A stretch of 64,000 nucleotides of DNA from Sphingopyxis terrae subsp. terrae NBRC 15098 (GTDB lineage Bacteria > Pseudomonadota > Alphaproteobacteria > Sphingomonadales > Sphingomonadaceae). The position numbers and the translations under genes are program-made. Positions within the stretch are counted from its first letter, which is position 1; each line of letters begins with the position of its first letter. The notes beneath the pieces are model-generated. The model saw nothing but the letters and a program-made list of their open reading frames with translations. It made no database searches and was not told the origin of the DNA. This document shows positions 7,705 to 18,065 of the stretch, in pieces. The stretch is taken from assembly GCF_001598815.1 (NCBI RefSeq), contig NZ_BCZQ01000003.1:124001-188000 (forward strand), given 5' to 3'.

Positions 7705-7767
7705 TTGCCGAAAGCGGCGGAAAAGCGCCTAACTTCACACGGAATCGCCCCGTTCGCACAAAATGAC

Positions 7768-7801
7768 TTGCCAATCAGCGGGAAATTTTGCCAATGATTG
7801 G
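7768..7801. promoter_or_regulatory. Probable PspF upstream activating sites
   Basis: Two copies of TTGCCAAT (7768-7775 and 7788-7795) lie 20 bp apart, two helical turns. The second extends into the palindrome CCAAT-G-ATTGG (7791-7801). They are 65-100 bp upstream of the sigma-54 promoter, the usual enhancer distance, and abut the pspF start. Binding there could activate psp and repress pspF, as in E. coli. Assignment is by position and symmetry. Confidence 0.6.
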
Positions 7802-7803
7802 GA

Positions 7804-8847
7804 ATGGAGCGCGAAACGCAGTTCATCGGCCAGTCGGTCGCCTTTCAGGACGCGGTCGAACGCGCGAGCCAGGCGGCGACGCTTGACCGCCCGGTGCTGG
7901 TGATCGGCGAGCGCGGCACCGGCAAGGAACTGATCGCCGAACGTCTGCACCGCCTGTCGGCGCGGTGGGACCGGCCCTATGTGATCATGAACTGCGCCGC
8001 GATGCCCGAGACGCTGATCGAGAGCGAATTGTTCGGGCACGAGGCGGGGGCATTCACTGGCGCGACGAAGACGCGCGCAGGGCGCTTCGAGGAAGCCGAC
8101 GGCGGCACCTTGTTCCTCGACGAGCTCGCGACCATGTCGATGGGTGCGCAGGAACGGCTGCTCCGCGCGGTCGAATATGGCGAGGTGACGCGCGTCGGTT
8201 CGTCGCGTCCGATCCGCGTCGACGTTCGTATCGTCGCCGCGACCAACGAGCATCTGCCCGCGCTGGTCGATGACAACCGCTTTCGCGCCGACCTGCTCGA
8301 CCGGCTGTCGTTCGAGGTCATCACCCTGCCCCCGTTGCGCGCGCGCGAAGGCGATATCGAGGTGCTCGCCACCTATTTCGGACAGCGCATGGCCGCGGTG
8401 CTCGGCTGGGACGAATGGCCGGGTTTCGGCCCGCGCGCGCTCGCGGCGATGGAGGGCCACGACTGGCCGGGCAATGTCCGCGAACTCCGCAACGTCATCG
8501 AACGCGCCATCTATCGCTGGGCCGACCCGACGCGTCCGGTCGACGCGCTGAGCTTCGACCCCTTCGCCAGCCCGTGGCAGCCCGCAGTGCGCAAGACGCA
8601 GGCGAAGGCCGACGCGGCGCCCCCTGCCCCGGCTGCGCCCGGTGACGAGAGTGCAATGGCAACCCCGGCCCCGCCCACCGGCGGCGCCGTCAGCGATCTG
8701 CGCGCGGCGGTCGATGCCTATGAACGGCAAATCCTGTCGGACACGATGGCGCGCTGCCGCTTCAACCAGAAGGTCGCCGCCGAAGCGCTGGGTCTGAGCT
8801 ATGACCAGATCCGCCACGCACTGAAAAAGCACGGGCTCAACAACTGA
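7804..8847 (+). CDS. pspF: PspF, sigma-54-dependent activator of the phage shock operon
   Basis: 347 residues. It has an AAA+ domain without an N-terminal receiver, as in PspF: Walker A GERGTGKE (about 35-42), the sigma-54-contacting GAFTGA loop (82-87), Walker B LFLDEL (103-108), and the WPGNVRELRNVIERA segment. A proline/alanine-rich linker (about 260-295) precedes a C-terminal Fis-type HTH (VAAEALGLSYDQIRHALKKHG). It should be held inactive by PspA and drive the divergent psp promoter. The ATG at 7804 is preferred to an in-frame TTG at 7798 because family members begin MERETQFIGQS. It ends 1 base from the convergent lipoprotein gene. Confidence 0.95.
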   Translation: MERETQFIGQSVAFQDAVERASQAATLDRPVLVIGERGTGKELIAERLHRLSARWDRPYVIMNCAAMPETLIESELFGHEAGAFTGATKTRAGRFEEADGGTLFLDELATMSMGAQERLLRAVEYGEVTRVGSSRPIRVDVRIVAATNEHLPALVDDNRFRADLLDRLSFEVITLPPLRAREGDIEVLATYFGQRMAAVLGWDEWPGFGPRALAAMEGHDWPGNVRELRNVIERAIYRWADPTRPVDALSFDPFASPWQPAVRKTQAKADAAPPAPAAPGDESAMATPAPPTGGAVSDLRAAVDAYERQILSDTMARCRFNQKVAAEALGLSYDQIRHALKKHGLNN

Positions 8848-8848
8848 G

Positions 8849-9364
8849 CTATTGCCCCGGCAGCCGCCGCTCGAGCGTGGTCAGGACATCGTCCTGCGCG
8901 GCCAGCATTGCCGCAAGCTTGTCGCGCAGCGCATAGATTTCGGGCAGCCCGTCGACCGATTCGGCGATGCTGCGTTCAAGATAGAGGCGGTCGATGTCGG
9001 CAAGCGCGTCGGTCAGCGGCGCGCGCGTTGCCTGAAGGCGCGAGATCGCCTGCTGCGCTACGACCCAGTTTTCGCTGGAAATCGCCGCGCCGCCCGCTGC
9101 GGTGACGGCGGCCTCGGTCGGCGTCCGTTCGCGGGCGAAGGCTTGCTGCGCGCCCACCGCGTCCGATTCCCAGCGCGCCAGCCGCCCGGCCAGATCGGTC
9201 GGAAGCGGCCCCGGCGGCGGCACGACGACCGACGGCGGCGCAACGTCGAAACGTCCCTCGACCGGGCGCTTCGCGAGCGAAGGATAGTCGCCGCCCTGCG
9301 CAGCGGCGCAGGCCGACAGCGGGATTGCGGCCATCAGCGGCAGGATTGCAAGGATTGGCTTCAT
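8849..9364 (-). CDS. Putative lipoprotein of unknown function
   Basis: 171 residues. A signal peptide with lipobox LSAC (Cys19) is followed by a proline-rich stretch (PPSVVVPPPGPLP) and a mostly helical domain with predicted coiled-coil character (about 60-170, ending LTTLERRLPGQ). Likely anchored to the inner leaflet of the outer membrane. AGGGACGG precedes the ATG. It is tail-to-tail with pspF with a 1-base gap. I recognise no family. Its adjacency to the Psp locus is suggestive but it is transcribed separately. Confidence 0.75.
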   Translation of the reverse strand: MKPILAILPLMAAIPLSACAAAQGGDYPSLAKRPVEGRFDVAPPSVVVPPPGPLPTDLAGRLARWESDAVGAQQAFARERTPTEAAVTAAGGAAISSENWVVAQQAISRLQATRAPLTDALADIDRLYLERSIAESVDGLPEIYALRDKLAAMLAAQDDVLTTLERRLPGQ

Positions 9365-9472
9365 CGCCGTCCCTGATATGGGCGCAGACGCATCGCAGCA
9401 AGCCGAATCGGAGGAGCGGCGCCGCGCGCCCCGAACCGCCCCTTTCGCGATGAAAAGCGCGGAAATATGCGG

Positions 9473-9501
9473 TTGACAGCATCGCCGTTCGCCGCTAGTG
9501 G
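9473..9501 (+). promoter_or_regulatory. Probable housekeeping promoter of rplU-rpmA
   Basis: TTGACA (9473-9478), a 17-base spacer and TAGTGG (9496-9501). The -35 is perfect and the -10 is weak, as is common in GC-rich alphaproteobacteria. About 85 bases of leader separate it from the rplU start, room for a ribosomal-protein leader structure, though none is recognised. Confidence 0.5.
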
Positions 9502-9590
9502 CGCTGACTTTCCCGCATGCCGGAAAAATCGGTCGCTTCGGCGGCTGACCGGGAGCGCGGGTGTTTTAGTTTCTGATTGGATGGAAGACC

Positions 9591-10061
9591 ATGTTCGCAA
9601 TCGTGCGCACGGGCGGCAAGCAGTATCGCGTCGCCGCTGGAGACAAGATCGCCGTCGAGAAGATCGAAGGCGCAGCCGGTGACACCGTGTCGCTGGGTGA
9701 CGTTCTGCTGGCCGGTGACGGCGGCGAGGTGAAGGATGCGAAGGGTCTGACCGTTTCGGCCGAGATCATCGCCCAGACCCGCGGCGAAAAGGTCATCGTC
9801 TTCAAGAAGCGCCGCCGGCACAATTATCGCCGCCGCAACGGCCACCGTCAGTCGCTGACGCTGCTGCGCATCACCGCCATCGGCGAAGCCAAGAAGGCCG
9901 CTCCGAAGAAGGAAGCCGCGCCGAAGGCCGAAGGAGCCGCCGCTGCGCCCGCGCCCGAAAAGAAGGCTGCTGCGCCGAAGAAGGCCGCTGCACCCAAGGC
10001 CGAAGCTGCCGCCGAAAAGAAGCCCGCTGCCAAGAAGGCAGCCCCCAAGAAGGACGCCTGA
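9591..10061 (+). CDS. rplU: 50S ribosomal protein L21 with Lys/Ala-rich C-terminal extension
   Basis: 156 residues. The L21 core fills the first ~100 residues ([37 protein letters not shown], the rRNA-binding signature). The remaining ~55 residues are a low-complexity tail of KKAAPKK-type units that nearly doubles the disordered part compared with the 103-residue E. coli protein. Such tails are seen in some alphaproteobacterial L21 proteins. It forms the classical rplU-rpmA operon, with a 47-base gap to rpmA. Confidence 0.97.
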   Translation: MFAIVRTGGKQYRVAAGDKIAVEKIEGAAGDTVSLGDVLLAGDGGEVKDAKGLTVSAEIIAQTRGEKVIVFKKRRRHNYRRRNGHRQSLTLLRITAIGEAKKAAPKKEAAPKAEGAAAAPAPEKKAAAPKKAAAPKAEAAAEKKPAAKKAAPKKDA

Positions 10062-10108
10062 GCGCGATCACGCGGCTCGGCTGAAGAACGAAACAAGGAG
10101 TTTAGGTC

Positions 10109-10378
10109 ATGGCACATAAGAAAGCAGGCGGTTCGTCGCGCAACGGTCGCGACTCGCAGGCCAAGCGCCTTGGCGTGAAGAAGTTCGGCGGTCAGGAAGT
10201 GATCGGTGGCAACATCATCGTGCGCCAGCGCGGCACCAAAGTGTACCCGGGCGTCAACGTCGGCATCGGCAAGGACCACACGCTGTTCGCGACCGCGGAC
10301 GGCCGCGTCCGATTCCACGATGGCAAGCTTGGCCGCAAATATGTGTCGGTCGACGCCATGGCGGAAGCCGCCGAATAA
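10109..10378 (+). CDS. rpmA: 50S ribosomal protein L27
   Basis: 89 residues starting [16 protein letters not shown], the conserved N-terminus that reaches the peptidyl-transferase centre, followed by [16 protein letters not shown]. Standard length. There is no N-terminal extension of the kind cleaved in Firmicutes. An AAGGAG RBS precedes the ATG. obgE, often the next gene, is absent; an acetyltransferase follows the terminators. Confidence 0.98.
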   Translation: MAHKKAGGSSRNGRDSQAKRLGVKKFGGQEVIGGNIIVRQRGTKVYPGVNVGIGKDHTLFATADGRVRFHDGKLGRKYVSVDAMAEAAE

Positions 10379-10391
10379 GGACGATCTTCCA

Positions 10392-10415
10392 GGGTCGTCC
10401 ACCAAGGGACGACCC
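10392..10415 (+). other. Perfect hairpin after rpmA, no T-run
   Basis: A 9-bp perfect stem (10392-10400 with 10407-10415, GGGTCGTCC) with loop ACCAAG lies 13 bases beyond the rpmA stop. It lacks a T-run, so it is more likely a 3'-end stabiliser upstream of the true terminator at 10459. Confidence 0.55.
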
Positions 10416-10458
10416 GGAACGGTCCTTTCCGCCCAAGCGGGAACAAAGTTCGAAAAGA

Positions 10459-10491
10459 GGGAGACGGGTCGCCCCCCGGTCTCCCTTTTTT
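10459..10491 (+). terminator. Rho-independent terminator of rplU-rpmA
   Basis: Stem GGGAGAC (10459-10465) with GTCTCCC (10479-10485), extended by an inner GGG/CCC pairing, followed by six T (10486-10491). Confidence 0.85.
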
Positions 10492-10629
10492 CTTGCCCGG
10501 AATCCGGACCAACCCGGTCCCTTTGAATTTCCGGCGCGAAAACAGGGCCATCCATCTCCCTCGCATATCGACTGTCGTCAAAGCGTCACCATCTGGCGCC
10601 ACGGCGACAGGCAAATGGGAGTGACGAAA

Positions 10630-11226
10630 ATGTTTGCGCGTACCGAAAGACTGTTGCTACGGCCCGGCTGGCTCGAAGATGCCCCCGCACTCGCCCGGGC
10701 AATCGGCGAGGAAGCGGTGGTGCGGAACTTGTCGCGCGCGCCCTGGCCCTATGGCGAGGAAGAAGCGCAGGCCTTCCTGAGCCTGCCAAGCGATCCCGAT
10801 CAGCCGCGTTTTCTGATCTTCGCGCGCACCGGCGGCGCCCCGCGCCTCGTCGGCGGCTGCGGCATCGCGCCGAGCCCCGAAGGGCCGCTCGAAATGGGCT
10901 ATTGGATCGCCCGCCCCTATTGGGGCCTCGGCTTTGCGACCGAAGCCGGCCGCCAGCTCGTCCGGATCGCGCGCGCGATGCAATTGCCGAAGCTGACCGC
11001 GGGGCATTTCCTCGACAACCCGGCGTCGGGCGCGGTGCTGCGCAAGCTGGGCTTCCGTCCCACGGGGCAGATCGCGCAGCGCTACAGCGTCGCGCGCGGC
11101 CGAGACGTTGCGTGTGCGCTGTTCGAAGAGGGCGAGGGTGACGGCAGCGATGTCGTCACCCCGATGCGCGGCCGTATCGACAGCGACGCCGATTTTCGCG
11201 AACAGTTCCGGCTGATCGCCGCCTGA
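10630..11226 (+). CDS. GNAT-family N-acetyltransferase
   Basis: 198 residues, RimJ/RimL-like. Beta-alpha elements are visible: MFARTERLLLRPGWLEDAPA at the start, then the acetyl-CoA-binding region (EMGYWIARPYWGLGFATEAG, where GLGFAT corresponds to the R/Q-x-x-G-x-G/A loop), and HFLDNPASGAVLRKLGF near the end, typical of the family. The substrate is unknown; possibly a protein N-terminus or a small molecule. The ATG at 10630 has GGGAG 8 bases upstream; an in-frame ATG at 10615 is possible. This gene is commonly found downstream of rplU-rpmA in related genomes, from general knowledge. Confidence 0.85.
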   Translation: MFARTERLLLRPGWLEDAPALARAIGEEAVVRNLSRAPWPYGEEEAQAFLSLPSDPDQPRFLIFARTGGAPRLVGGCGIAPSPEGPLEMGYWIARPYWGLGFATEAGRQLVRIARAMQLPKLTAGHFLDNPASGAVLRKLGFRPTGQIAQRYSVARGRDVACALFEEGEGDGSDVVTPMRGRIDSDADFREQFRLIAA

Positions 11227-11241
11227 CGCGCGGCGCGGCGC

Positions 11242-11724
11242 CTATGCTGCTGCCCCGCCGTCCGCGAACGGCAGGATCGCGCGATACGCCTCCACCCCCG
11301 GCGCGCCGGCGATCGTCGCGCCCTGGGTAAGCAGCCAGTAATGGCGCACGATCTCCGCCTGCTGTTCGAGCCCGTAGCGTGCAAGCGGCCAGCCGGGTTT
11401 CAGGCTGTAACCATAGCTCGCGAAAGGGTGGCGCATCAGCACCAGATACCAGCGCCCGCGCGTCTGCGCCTGCCACACATGCGTCATTTCGTGGAGGAAC
11501 AGGCCCTTCAGCGGCCGCGAGGCGGCGGCGAAATCGTCGCAGTATAAGTCACCGTGCGGGTGGAAATGCAGCGACCCCATCGGCGCCATCACGACGCGGC
11601 GCGGCTGGAAGAATATCCACTTGTGGTGGCATATGCGCACGCGGTCATAGGCGATCGCATCGCCGAAGACCGACCGCGCCAGCGCAATTTCGCCCGCCGT
11701 CAGGGGCCGCGACGGCCGCGCCAC
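11242..11724 (-). CDS. Metalloprotease-like protein with HEMTH zinc motif
   Basis: 160 residues, starting at a GTG. It contains HEMTHVWQ, an HExxH zinc-binding motif in the middle, preceded by LHFHPHGDLYCDDF. No signal peptide is visible, and the short length means it is a minimal domain resembling the DUF4157/vgr-related group found in sphingomonads. Its target is unknown. It lies 6 bases downstream of the PCu(A)C chaperone gene, so the two are probably co-transcribed. Confidence 0.7.
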   Translation of the reverse strand: MARPSRPLTAGEIALARSVFGDAIAYDRVRICHHKWIFFQPRRVVMAPMGSLHFHPHGDLYCDDFAAASRPLKGLFLHEMTHVWQAQTRGRWYLVLMRHPFASYGYSLKPGWPLARYGLEQQAEIVRHYWLLTQGATIAGAPGVEAYRAILPFADGGAAA

Positions 11725-11730
11725 GGGCGC

Positions 11731-12282
11731 TTACTTCTTCGCCGCGTCCGTGCTCGGCGCGCCATGGTCCATCGAGCCATGCGCCATCCCGGCCATCGCA
11801 CCCGCCGGCGCGTCGCCGCTGCCGTCGGCGCTCGCGCCCGGCGCCGGCTTGATCGGCAGGTCGAACAGGATGCGGTCATTGTTATAGTTGGTGAAGACGA
11901 ACTGCATCGGCAGCTTGCCGGCGCGCACCGCGGCGCCGTTGATGTGCCAGATCATCAGATGCTTGCCGCCGGGCTTGAATTCCAGCTCGCCCTTCGCGGG
12001 GACGGTCGCAGTGGTCAGCGGCTTCATCGTCACCACGCCATTTTCCTTGACGCTTTCGTGCATTTCGACGCGCTGCGCGAGGTCGGCGGTCACGGCGACC
12101 AGTTCGACATCCTGCGGACCGCCCTTGATCGTGAAGTAGCCCGCGGCGGGGCTGTCGGGGGTCGCGCCCATCTGGATATAGCCGGCGACCACCGCGAGTT
12201 GCGGGTCGCTGCCGACTTTGCCGTTGCAGCCGGTAAGGGCGAGCGCGCTGGCAGCAAGGGCGGCGATGGCGAAAGGCTTCAT
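11731..12282 (-). CDS. PCu(A)C-type periplasmic copper chaperone (lipoprotein)
   Basis: 183 residues. Signal peptide with lipobox LTGC (Cys19). The copper site follows the family pattern H(M)X10MX21HXM exactly: MHESVKENGVVTM, then 21 residues, then HLM. The family delivers Cu(I) to cytochrome c oxidase or guards against copper in the periplasm. The C-terminus carries a Met/His-rich stretch (AMAGMAHGSMDHG) likely to bind additional copper. The ATG at 12282 begins the signal peptide; longer frames are shadows of dnaK. Confidence 0.9.
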   Translation of the reverse strand: MKPFAIAALAASALALTGCNGKVGSDPQLAVVAGYIQMGATPDSPAAGYFTIKGGPQDVELVAVTADLAQRVEMHESVKENGVVTMKPLTTATVPAKGELEFKPGGKHLMIWHINGAAVRAGKLPMQFVFTNYNNDRILFDLPIKPAPGASADGSGDAPAGAMAGMAHGSMDHGAPSTDAAKK

Positions 12283-12337
12283 GATGCGGGACTCCCGAAA
12301 TGCGTCGATTTTCGATCCACAGTAAGCGGTCAAAACC

Positions 12338-12365
12338 CTTGTGCCAAGGATTAGCGCACCTATAT
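12338..12365 (+). promoter_or_regulatory. Sigma-32 (RpoH) promoter of dnaKJ
   Basis: CTTG (12338-12341), a 17-base spacer, then CCTATAT (12359-12365). This matches the alphaproteobacterial heat-shock consensus CTTG-N17/18-CYTATNT exactly. It leaves a leader of about 75 bases before dnaK. No CIRCE element is present here, unlike groES. Confidence 0.85.
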
Positions 12366-12445
12366 CGCGCCCATCAAACCCGCAAGGGAACCCATGTGCG
12401 GCGTGCCTCTTTAGGGCGCCGGAAAATGATAAGGACGTTGAGACT

Positions 12446-14350
<1,905 letters not shown>

Positions 14351-14364
14351 GCATGAAACTCTCC

Positions 14365-14392
14365 CCGTCGCGCTTCCCGGCGCGGCGGGGCA
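14365..14392 (+). other. Hairpin between dnaK and dnaJ
   Basis: CCCCGTCGCGC (14365-14375) pairs with GCGCGGCGGGG (14382-14392) with one G-T pair. There is no T-run (CAGAGG follows). It probably acts as an mRNA processing or stability element that sets the DnaK:DnaJ ratio; partial termination is less likely. Confidence 0.5.
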
Positions 14393-14409
14393 GAGGGGGC
14401 CGATAGACC

Positions 14410-15546
14410 ATGTCGCTCGACATCGATTATTACGAACTGCTCGAATGCGAGCGCGGCGCCGACGACGCGACGCTGAAAGCCAGCTACCGCAAGCTCGCCA
14501 TGAAATATCACCCCGACAAGAATCCGGGGTGCGGCGACAGCGAAGCGCGGTTCAAGGCCATCAACGAAGCCTATGATTGCCTCAAAGATCCGCAAAAGCG
14601 CGCAGCCTACGACCGCTTCGGCAAGGCGGCGTTCCAGAATGGCGGCGGCCCGGGCGGCGGCTTCGGCGGCGGCGCCGAATTCGGCGACATCGGCGATATT
14701 TTCGAATCGATCTTCGGGTCGGCTTTCGGCGGCGGTCGGCAGCAGCAGCGCGGCCCCGCGCGCGGCGCCGACCTGCGCTACGACATGGAAATCCGGCTCG
14801 AAGACGCCTTTGCAGGCTGCAGCCGCGAGATTCAGGTCGATGTCGCGGCGCGCTGCGACGCCTGCGACGGATCGGGCGCGAAGCCCGGCACCGCGACGCA
14901 CCGCTGCACCACCTGCAACGGCCACGGCAAGGTCCGCGCGCAGCAGGGCTTTTTCATGGTCGAGCGCACCTGCCCGCACTGCCAGGGATCGGGCGAGGTC
15001 ATCACCGACCCGTGCGGCACCTGTCACGGCGAAGGTCGTGTCGACCGGCGCAAGACGCTGACCGTCGAAATCCCGCCCGGCGTCGATGAAGGCACGCGCA
15101 TCCGCCTGCAGGGCGAAGGCGAAAGCGGTGCGCGCGGCGCGGCGGCTGGCGACCTCTACATCTTCCTCCACATGGCGCGGCACAAGCTGTTCGAACGCGA
15201 AGGCACGACGCTGTTCACGCGCGCGCCGATCAGCTTCACCACCGCCGCGCTCGGCGGCTGCATCACCATCCCCGGCCTCGACGGGCGCAAGCATGACATC
15301 AGCATTCCCGCGGGCATCCAGTCGGGCAAGCAGCTTCGTCAGCGTGGCGCCGGGATGCCCGTGCTCAACGGTCGCGGCCACGGGGACCTGGTGGTTCAGA
15401 TCGACGTCGAAACCCCGACGCGGCTGAATGCCAAGCAGAAGGAATTGCTCCAGGCGTTCCGCGAAACCGAAACCGGCGAAGAATGCCCGGCAAGTCAGGG
15501 CTTTTTCGGACGGCTCAAGGAAATGTGGGACGATCTGACGGATTGA
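14410..15546 (+). CDS. dnaJ: Co-chaperone DnaJ (Hsp40)
   Basis: 378 residues with the full class I layout. The J-domain covers about 1-70 with HPD at 34-36, followed by a Gly/Phe region (about 76-115). The zinc domain has four CxxCxGxG repeats (CDACDGSG, CTTCNGHG, CPHCQGSG, CGTCHGEG), then the C-terminal substrate domain. It stimulates DnaK ATPase. It is co-transcribed with dnaK, 59 bases downstream. Confidence 0.99.
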   Translation: MSLDIDYYELLECERGADDATLKASYRKLAMKYHPDKNPGCGDSEARFKAINEAYDCLKDPQKRAAYDRFGKAAFQNGGGPGGGFGGGAEFGDIGDIFESIFGSAFGGGRQQQRGPARGADLRYDMEIRLEDAFAGCSREIQVDVAARCDACDGSGAKPGTATHRCTTCNGHGKVRAQQGFFMVERTCPHCQGSGEVITDPCGTCHGEGRVDRRKTLTVEIPPGVDEGTRIRLQGEGESGARGAAAGDLYIFLHMARHKLFEREGTTLFTRAPISFTTAALGGCITIPGLDGRKHDISIPAGIQSGKQLRQRGAGMPVLNGRGHGDLVVQIDVETPTRLNAKQKELLQAFRETETGEECPASQGFFGRLKEMWDDLTD

Positions 15547-15576
15547 ACCGTCACTGGGGTCAGTATCCTGACATCG

Positions 15577-17886
15577 TCATCCAATCTCGCCCCGCAATTC
15601 GGCAATCAGCGCCGCAACCTTGGGTAGGCGCGGTTCCTCTTCATCGAGGATCGCGTGGAAGGCCCGGCGCTTGAGCGCCGCCAGCTCGTCGGTGCGCAGC
15701 GCGCCCTCGCCGCCGACGCTCGACGCGACGATGTCGATCAGCCGGTCGGCACCGTGGAGCCGCCCCCACAGATAGTCATTCTCGCGATAGGCGCGGCTGA
15801 AGAAGGCGCCGAAGCTGTTGAACTCGATCCCCTTGAGCATCGACGCCGCGCCGCCGGTGCGGATCGCGGTCGCGTCCGACGGCGAGATGCGGTCGATCTT
15901 GATCGGATCGAATTCGTCGAACCCCTCGCCCTGCAACAGCGGCAGGGTGGCAATGTCGTAAAAGGGGTAGCCGAGATAGGCGAGCAGCATCGTGCGCCGG
16001 TCGTCCTTGGGCAGGCTGCCGAGCGCGGCGGCGATCAATATATCGGCTTCGGCATCGACGCTGACCAGATCGCGCCGTTCGGCGATCGCGTCAATCCACT
16101 GCGCCGCGCTGGCGTCAACGGGCACGTCGAGCCGCTCGAGCCACTGGTCGCCCTCGCGTTCGAGATAGAGACCGAGCGCGGTGTAGATCGCGCCGCGCAT
16201 CGTCTCGCACGCCGGATCGGGGGCATCGCGCTTTGCCTCGACCGCGGCGTCGAGCTCGCGCGCGAGGAAGCGCAGACGCCGGATGCGAAAGCCAAGGTCG
16301 TGGGTACGGAAAAAGGCAATCGCGTCGGTGCTCGCGCCCGAACCGCGCTTGCCCGAAATGCGGTCTAGCCCGCGGCTGCGGATTTCGTCCCATACGGCGT
16401 CGCGCCGGTTGCGCTGATGGATGTCGCCCTCTGGCGGTGCCAGCCGGTCGATCAGCGCGACCAGCTCCTCGACCACCGCCGACAGCTTTAGGTGGCCATA
16501 GGGTGCATAGGCGAAGCCGGCGCGCGCCGCCGCCTCCGCCTGCGCCTTTGCGCGCCAGCGGTCGAGCCGCGCCGGGGTCGGGGTGTTGAGGAAGAAGGTC
16601 GTGCCGAACAGCGCCGCCACCTGCTCCTCGACCTCGACCTTCATCGCATCGACGACGCGCTGCATGCGGCGGATGCGCCGCGACATATTCTCGATCGCCT
16701 CGACGCTGTCGCGGATCGGCTGTTCGCGCGGAATTTCGGACAGTGCGCCGAGGATGGTCGAAAAAAAGCCCGGCGGACGGCGCGCTTCGCCCTCGCCTGC
16801 CTCGCCCGGCTTGCCGAAGCTGATCGAGCGATAATCGGGCTTGGGATCGATATAGACGAAGCGCCGGTCGATCTCGCGCCGCGCCGGCCGCTGCTTGAGC
16901 GCCGCGATCGCCGGACGGAACGGCGCGTTGGCGAGCACCGACCCGTCGATGAGCACCCGGTCGGAGGGATCGGCCTCGCTTCCGGTCGGAAGCTGGACGC
17001 GGACGAAATCGGCGCGCGCCGGCCAGGCGATGCCGCGCTTTTCGAGCACGCTGTCGAGTTCGCGCAGCGTAAAGGGCGGAAAGGCGCCGGGAAAGCTGGC
17101 GGTCGCGCGCGCCGCGGCGGCGAGGCCGGGGACGTCGTCGAGCCGCTTGCCCGCGCGGCCGTCCTGCCGGAAATGCATGATCAGCCGGTGTTCCTGCTCG
17201 GTCACGCGCGGCGGACTGTTGAGCGCGAGCGGCATGCTGTGCCCCGCATAGTCGGTCACCGACACGAACAGGTCGACCGGCTGACCCGCCGGCAGCAGCG
17301 GCCGCCCCTGCGGCCCCGACGCCATCGCATCGAAGGCATCGAGCAGCAGGCCGGAGAAAATCTGTCCGCCGAAGGGCGGTTCGAACCAGCGCGCGCGCAC
17401 GAAGCGCGACAGCTTGGCGCGCACCTCGTCCTGCGCGCCCTCGCCCACCGTGCGGTCGATGACATTGCCGCGCCGCTTCATCGCCCAGCCGGCGATCGGC
17501 ACCGCCCAGAATTTGGTTGCCGCCGACAACGGCCGCGCATCGGGGTCGATCAGCCGGTCGACATCGGCATCGTCGAGCCATAATTCGGTGAGCGGGTCGA
17601 GCGACTGGCCGGTCGCCATCGCCCGCGCGAGGAAAATGCCGTTGATGCCGCCCGCGCTGGCGCCCGCGATGATGTCGGCAAGGACGCGCAGCTTGATCCC
17701 GCTGCGCGCCGCGAGCGCGACCAGCAATTCGCCATAGGCATCGACCGCCGCCGGTTCCGCCTCGTCATGAAAGGTGCGCGACGCCGCCGCGAGCCGCCAC
17801 ACTTCCTTGGTGATGCCGTGCATGTAGACGGCAAGGCTGATGCCGCCGTAGCAGATCAGGGCAAAGCGTAATTCCTTCTCGCGCAT
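15577..17886 (-). CDS. Patatin-like phospholipase-domain protein (large form)
   Basis: 769 residues from the ATG at 17886. The N-terminal patatin fold has CYGGISLAVYMHG (oxyanion glycines), the nucleophile elbow GASAGG (Ser77) and the catalytic-dyad motif VLIDGSVLANAPF (about residue 312). A long helical C-terminal region (about 450-769) is typical of the bacterial patatin-related family described as a TIGRFAM group of 700-800 residues. The predicted activity is lipid acyl hydrolase; the substrate is unknown. No signal peptide is seen. It is convergent with dnaJ and divergent from cpaF, with about 180 bases between their starts. Confidence 0.85.
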   Translation of the reverse strand: MREKELRFALICYGGISLAVYMHGITKEVWRLAAASRTFHDEAEPAAVDAYGELLVALAARSGIKLRVLADIIAGASAGGINGIFLARAMATGQSLDPLTELWLDDADVDRLIDPDARPLSAATKFWAVPIAGWAMKRRGNVIDRTVGEGAQDEVRAKLSRFVRARWFEPPFGGQIFSGLLLDAFDAMASGPQGRPLLPAGQPVDLFVSVTDYAGHSMPLALNSPPRVTEQEHRLIMHFRQDGRAGKRLDDVPGLAAAARATASFPGAFPPFTLRELDSVLEKRGIAWPARADFVRVQLPTGSEADPSDRVLIDGSVLANAPFRPAIAALKQRPARREIDRRFVYIDPKPDYRSISFGKPGEAGEGEARRPPGFFSTILGALSEIPREQPIRDSVEAIENMSRRIRRMQRVVDAMKVEVEEQVAALFGTTFFLNTPTPARLDRWRAKAQAEAAARAGFAYAPYGHLKLSAVVEELVALIDRLAPPEGDIHQRNRRDAVWDEIRSRGLDRISGKRGSGASTDAIAFFRTHDLGFRIRRLRFLARELDAAVEAKRDAPDPACETMRGAIYTALGLYLEREGDQWLERLDVPVDASAAQWIDAIAERRDLVSVDAEADILIAAALGSLPKDDRRTMLLAYLGYPFYDIATLPLLQGEGFDEFDPIKIDRISPSDATAIRTGGAASMLKGIEFNSFGAFFSRAYRENDYLWGRLHGADRLIDIVASSVGGEGALRTDELAALKRRAFHAILDEEEPRLPKVAALIAELRGEIG

Positions 17887-18065
17887 CGGCGACCTGATAG
17901 CGCGCTTCCGCACGCCGCGTCACCCCTTGCCGGTCGGTTCCCGAAAAGCCGGGCGGCGCATTAGGACAATATCAAAGTTTCCGATTTATTCACCGTGTCG
18001 AATGGGGGTTTGGCCATCAAAAGTGGCCGATTTCCCAGTCTGTAGATTCGAAGCAGGAAGAAGCG

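Noticed and set aside
15655..17583. Plus-strand frames of 237 and 363 residues opposite the patatin-like gene
   Set aside because: Arg/Ala-rich antisense products without structure; the patatin catalytic motifs are on the minus strand.
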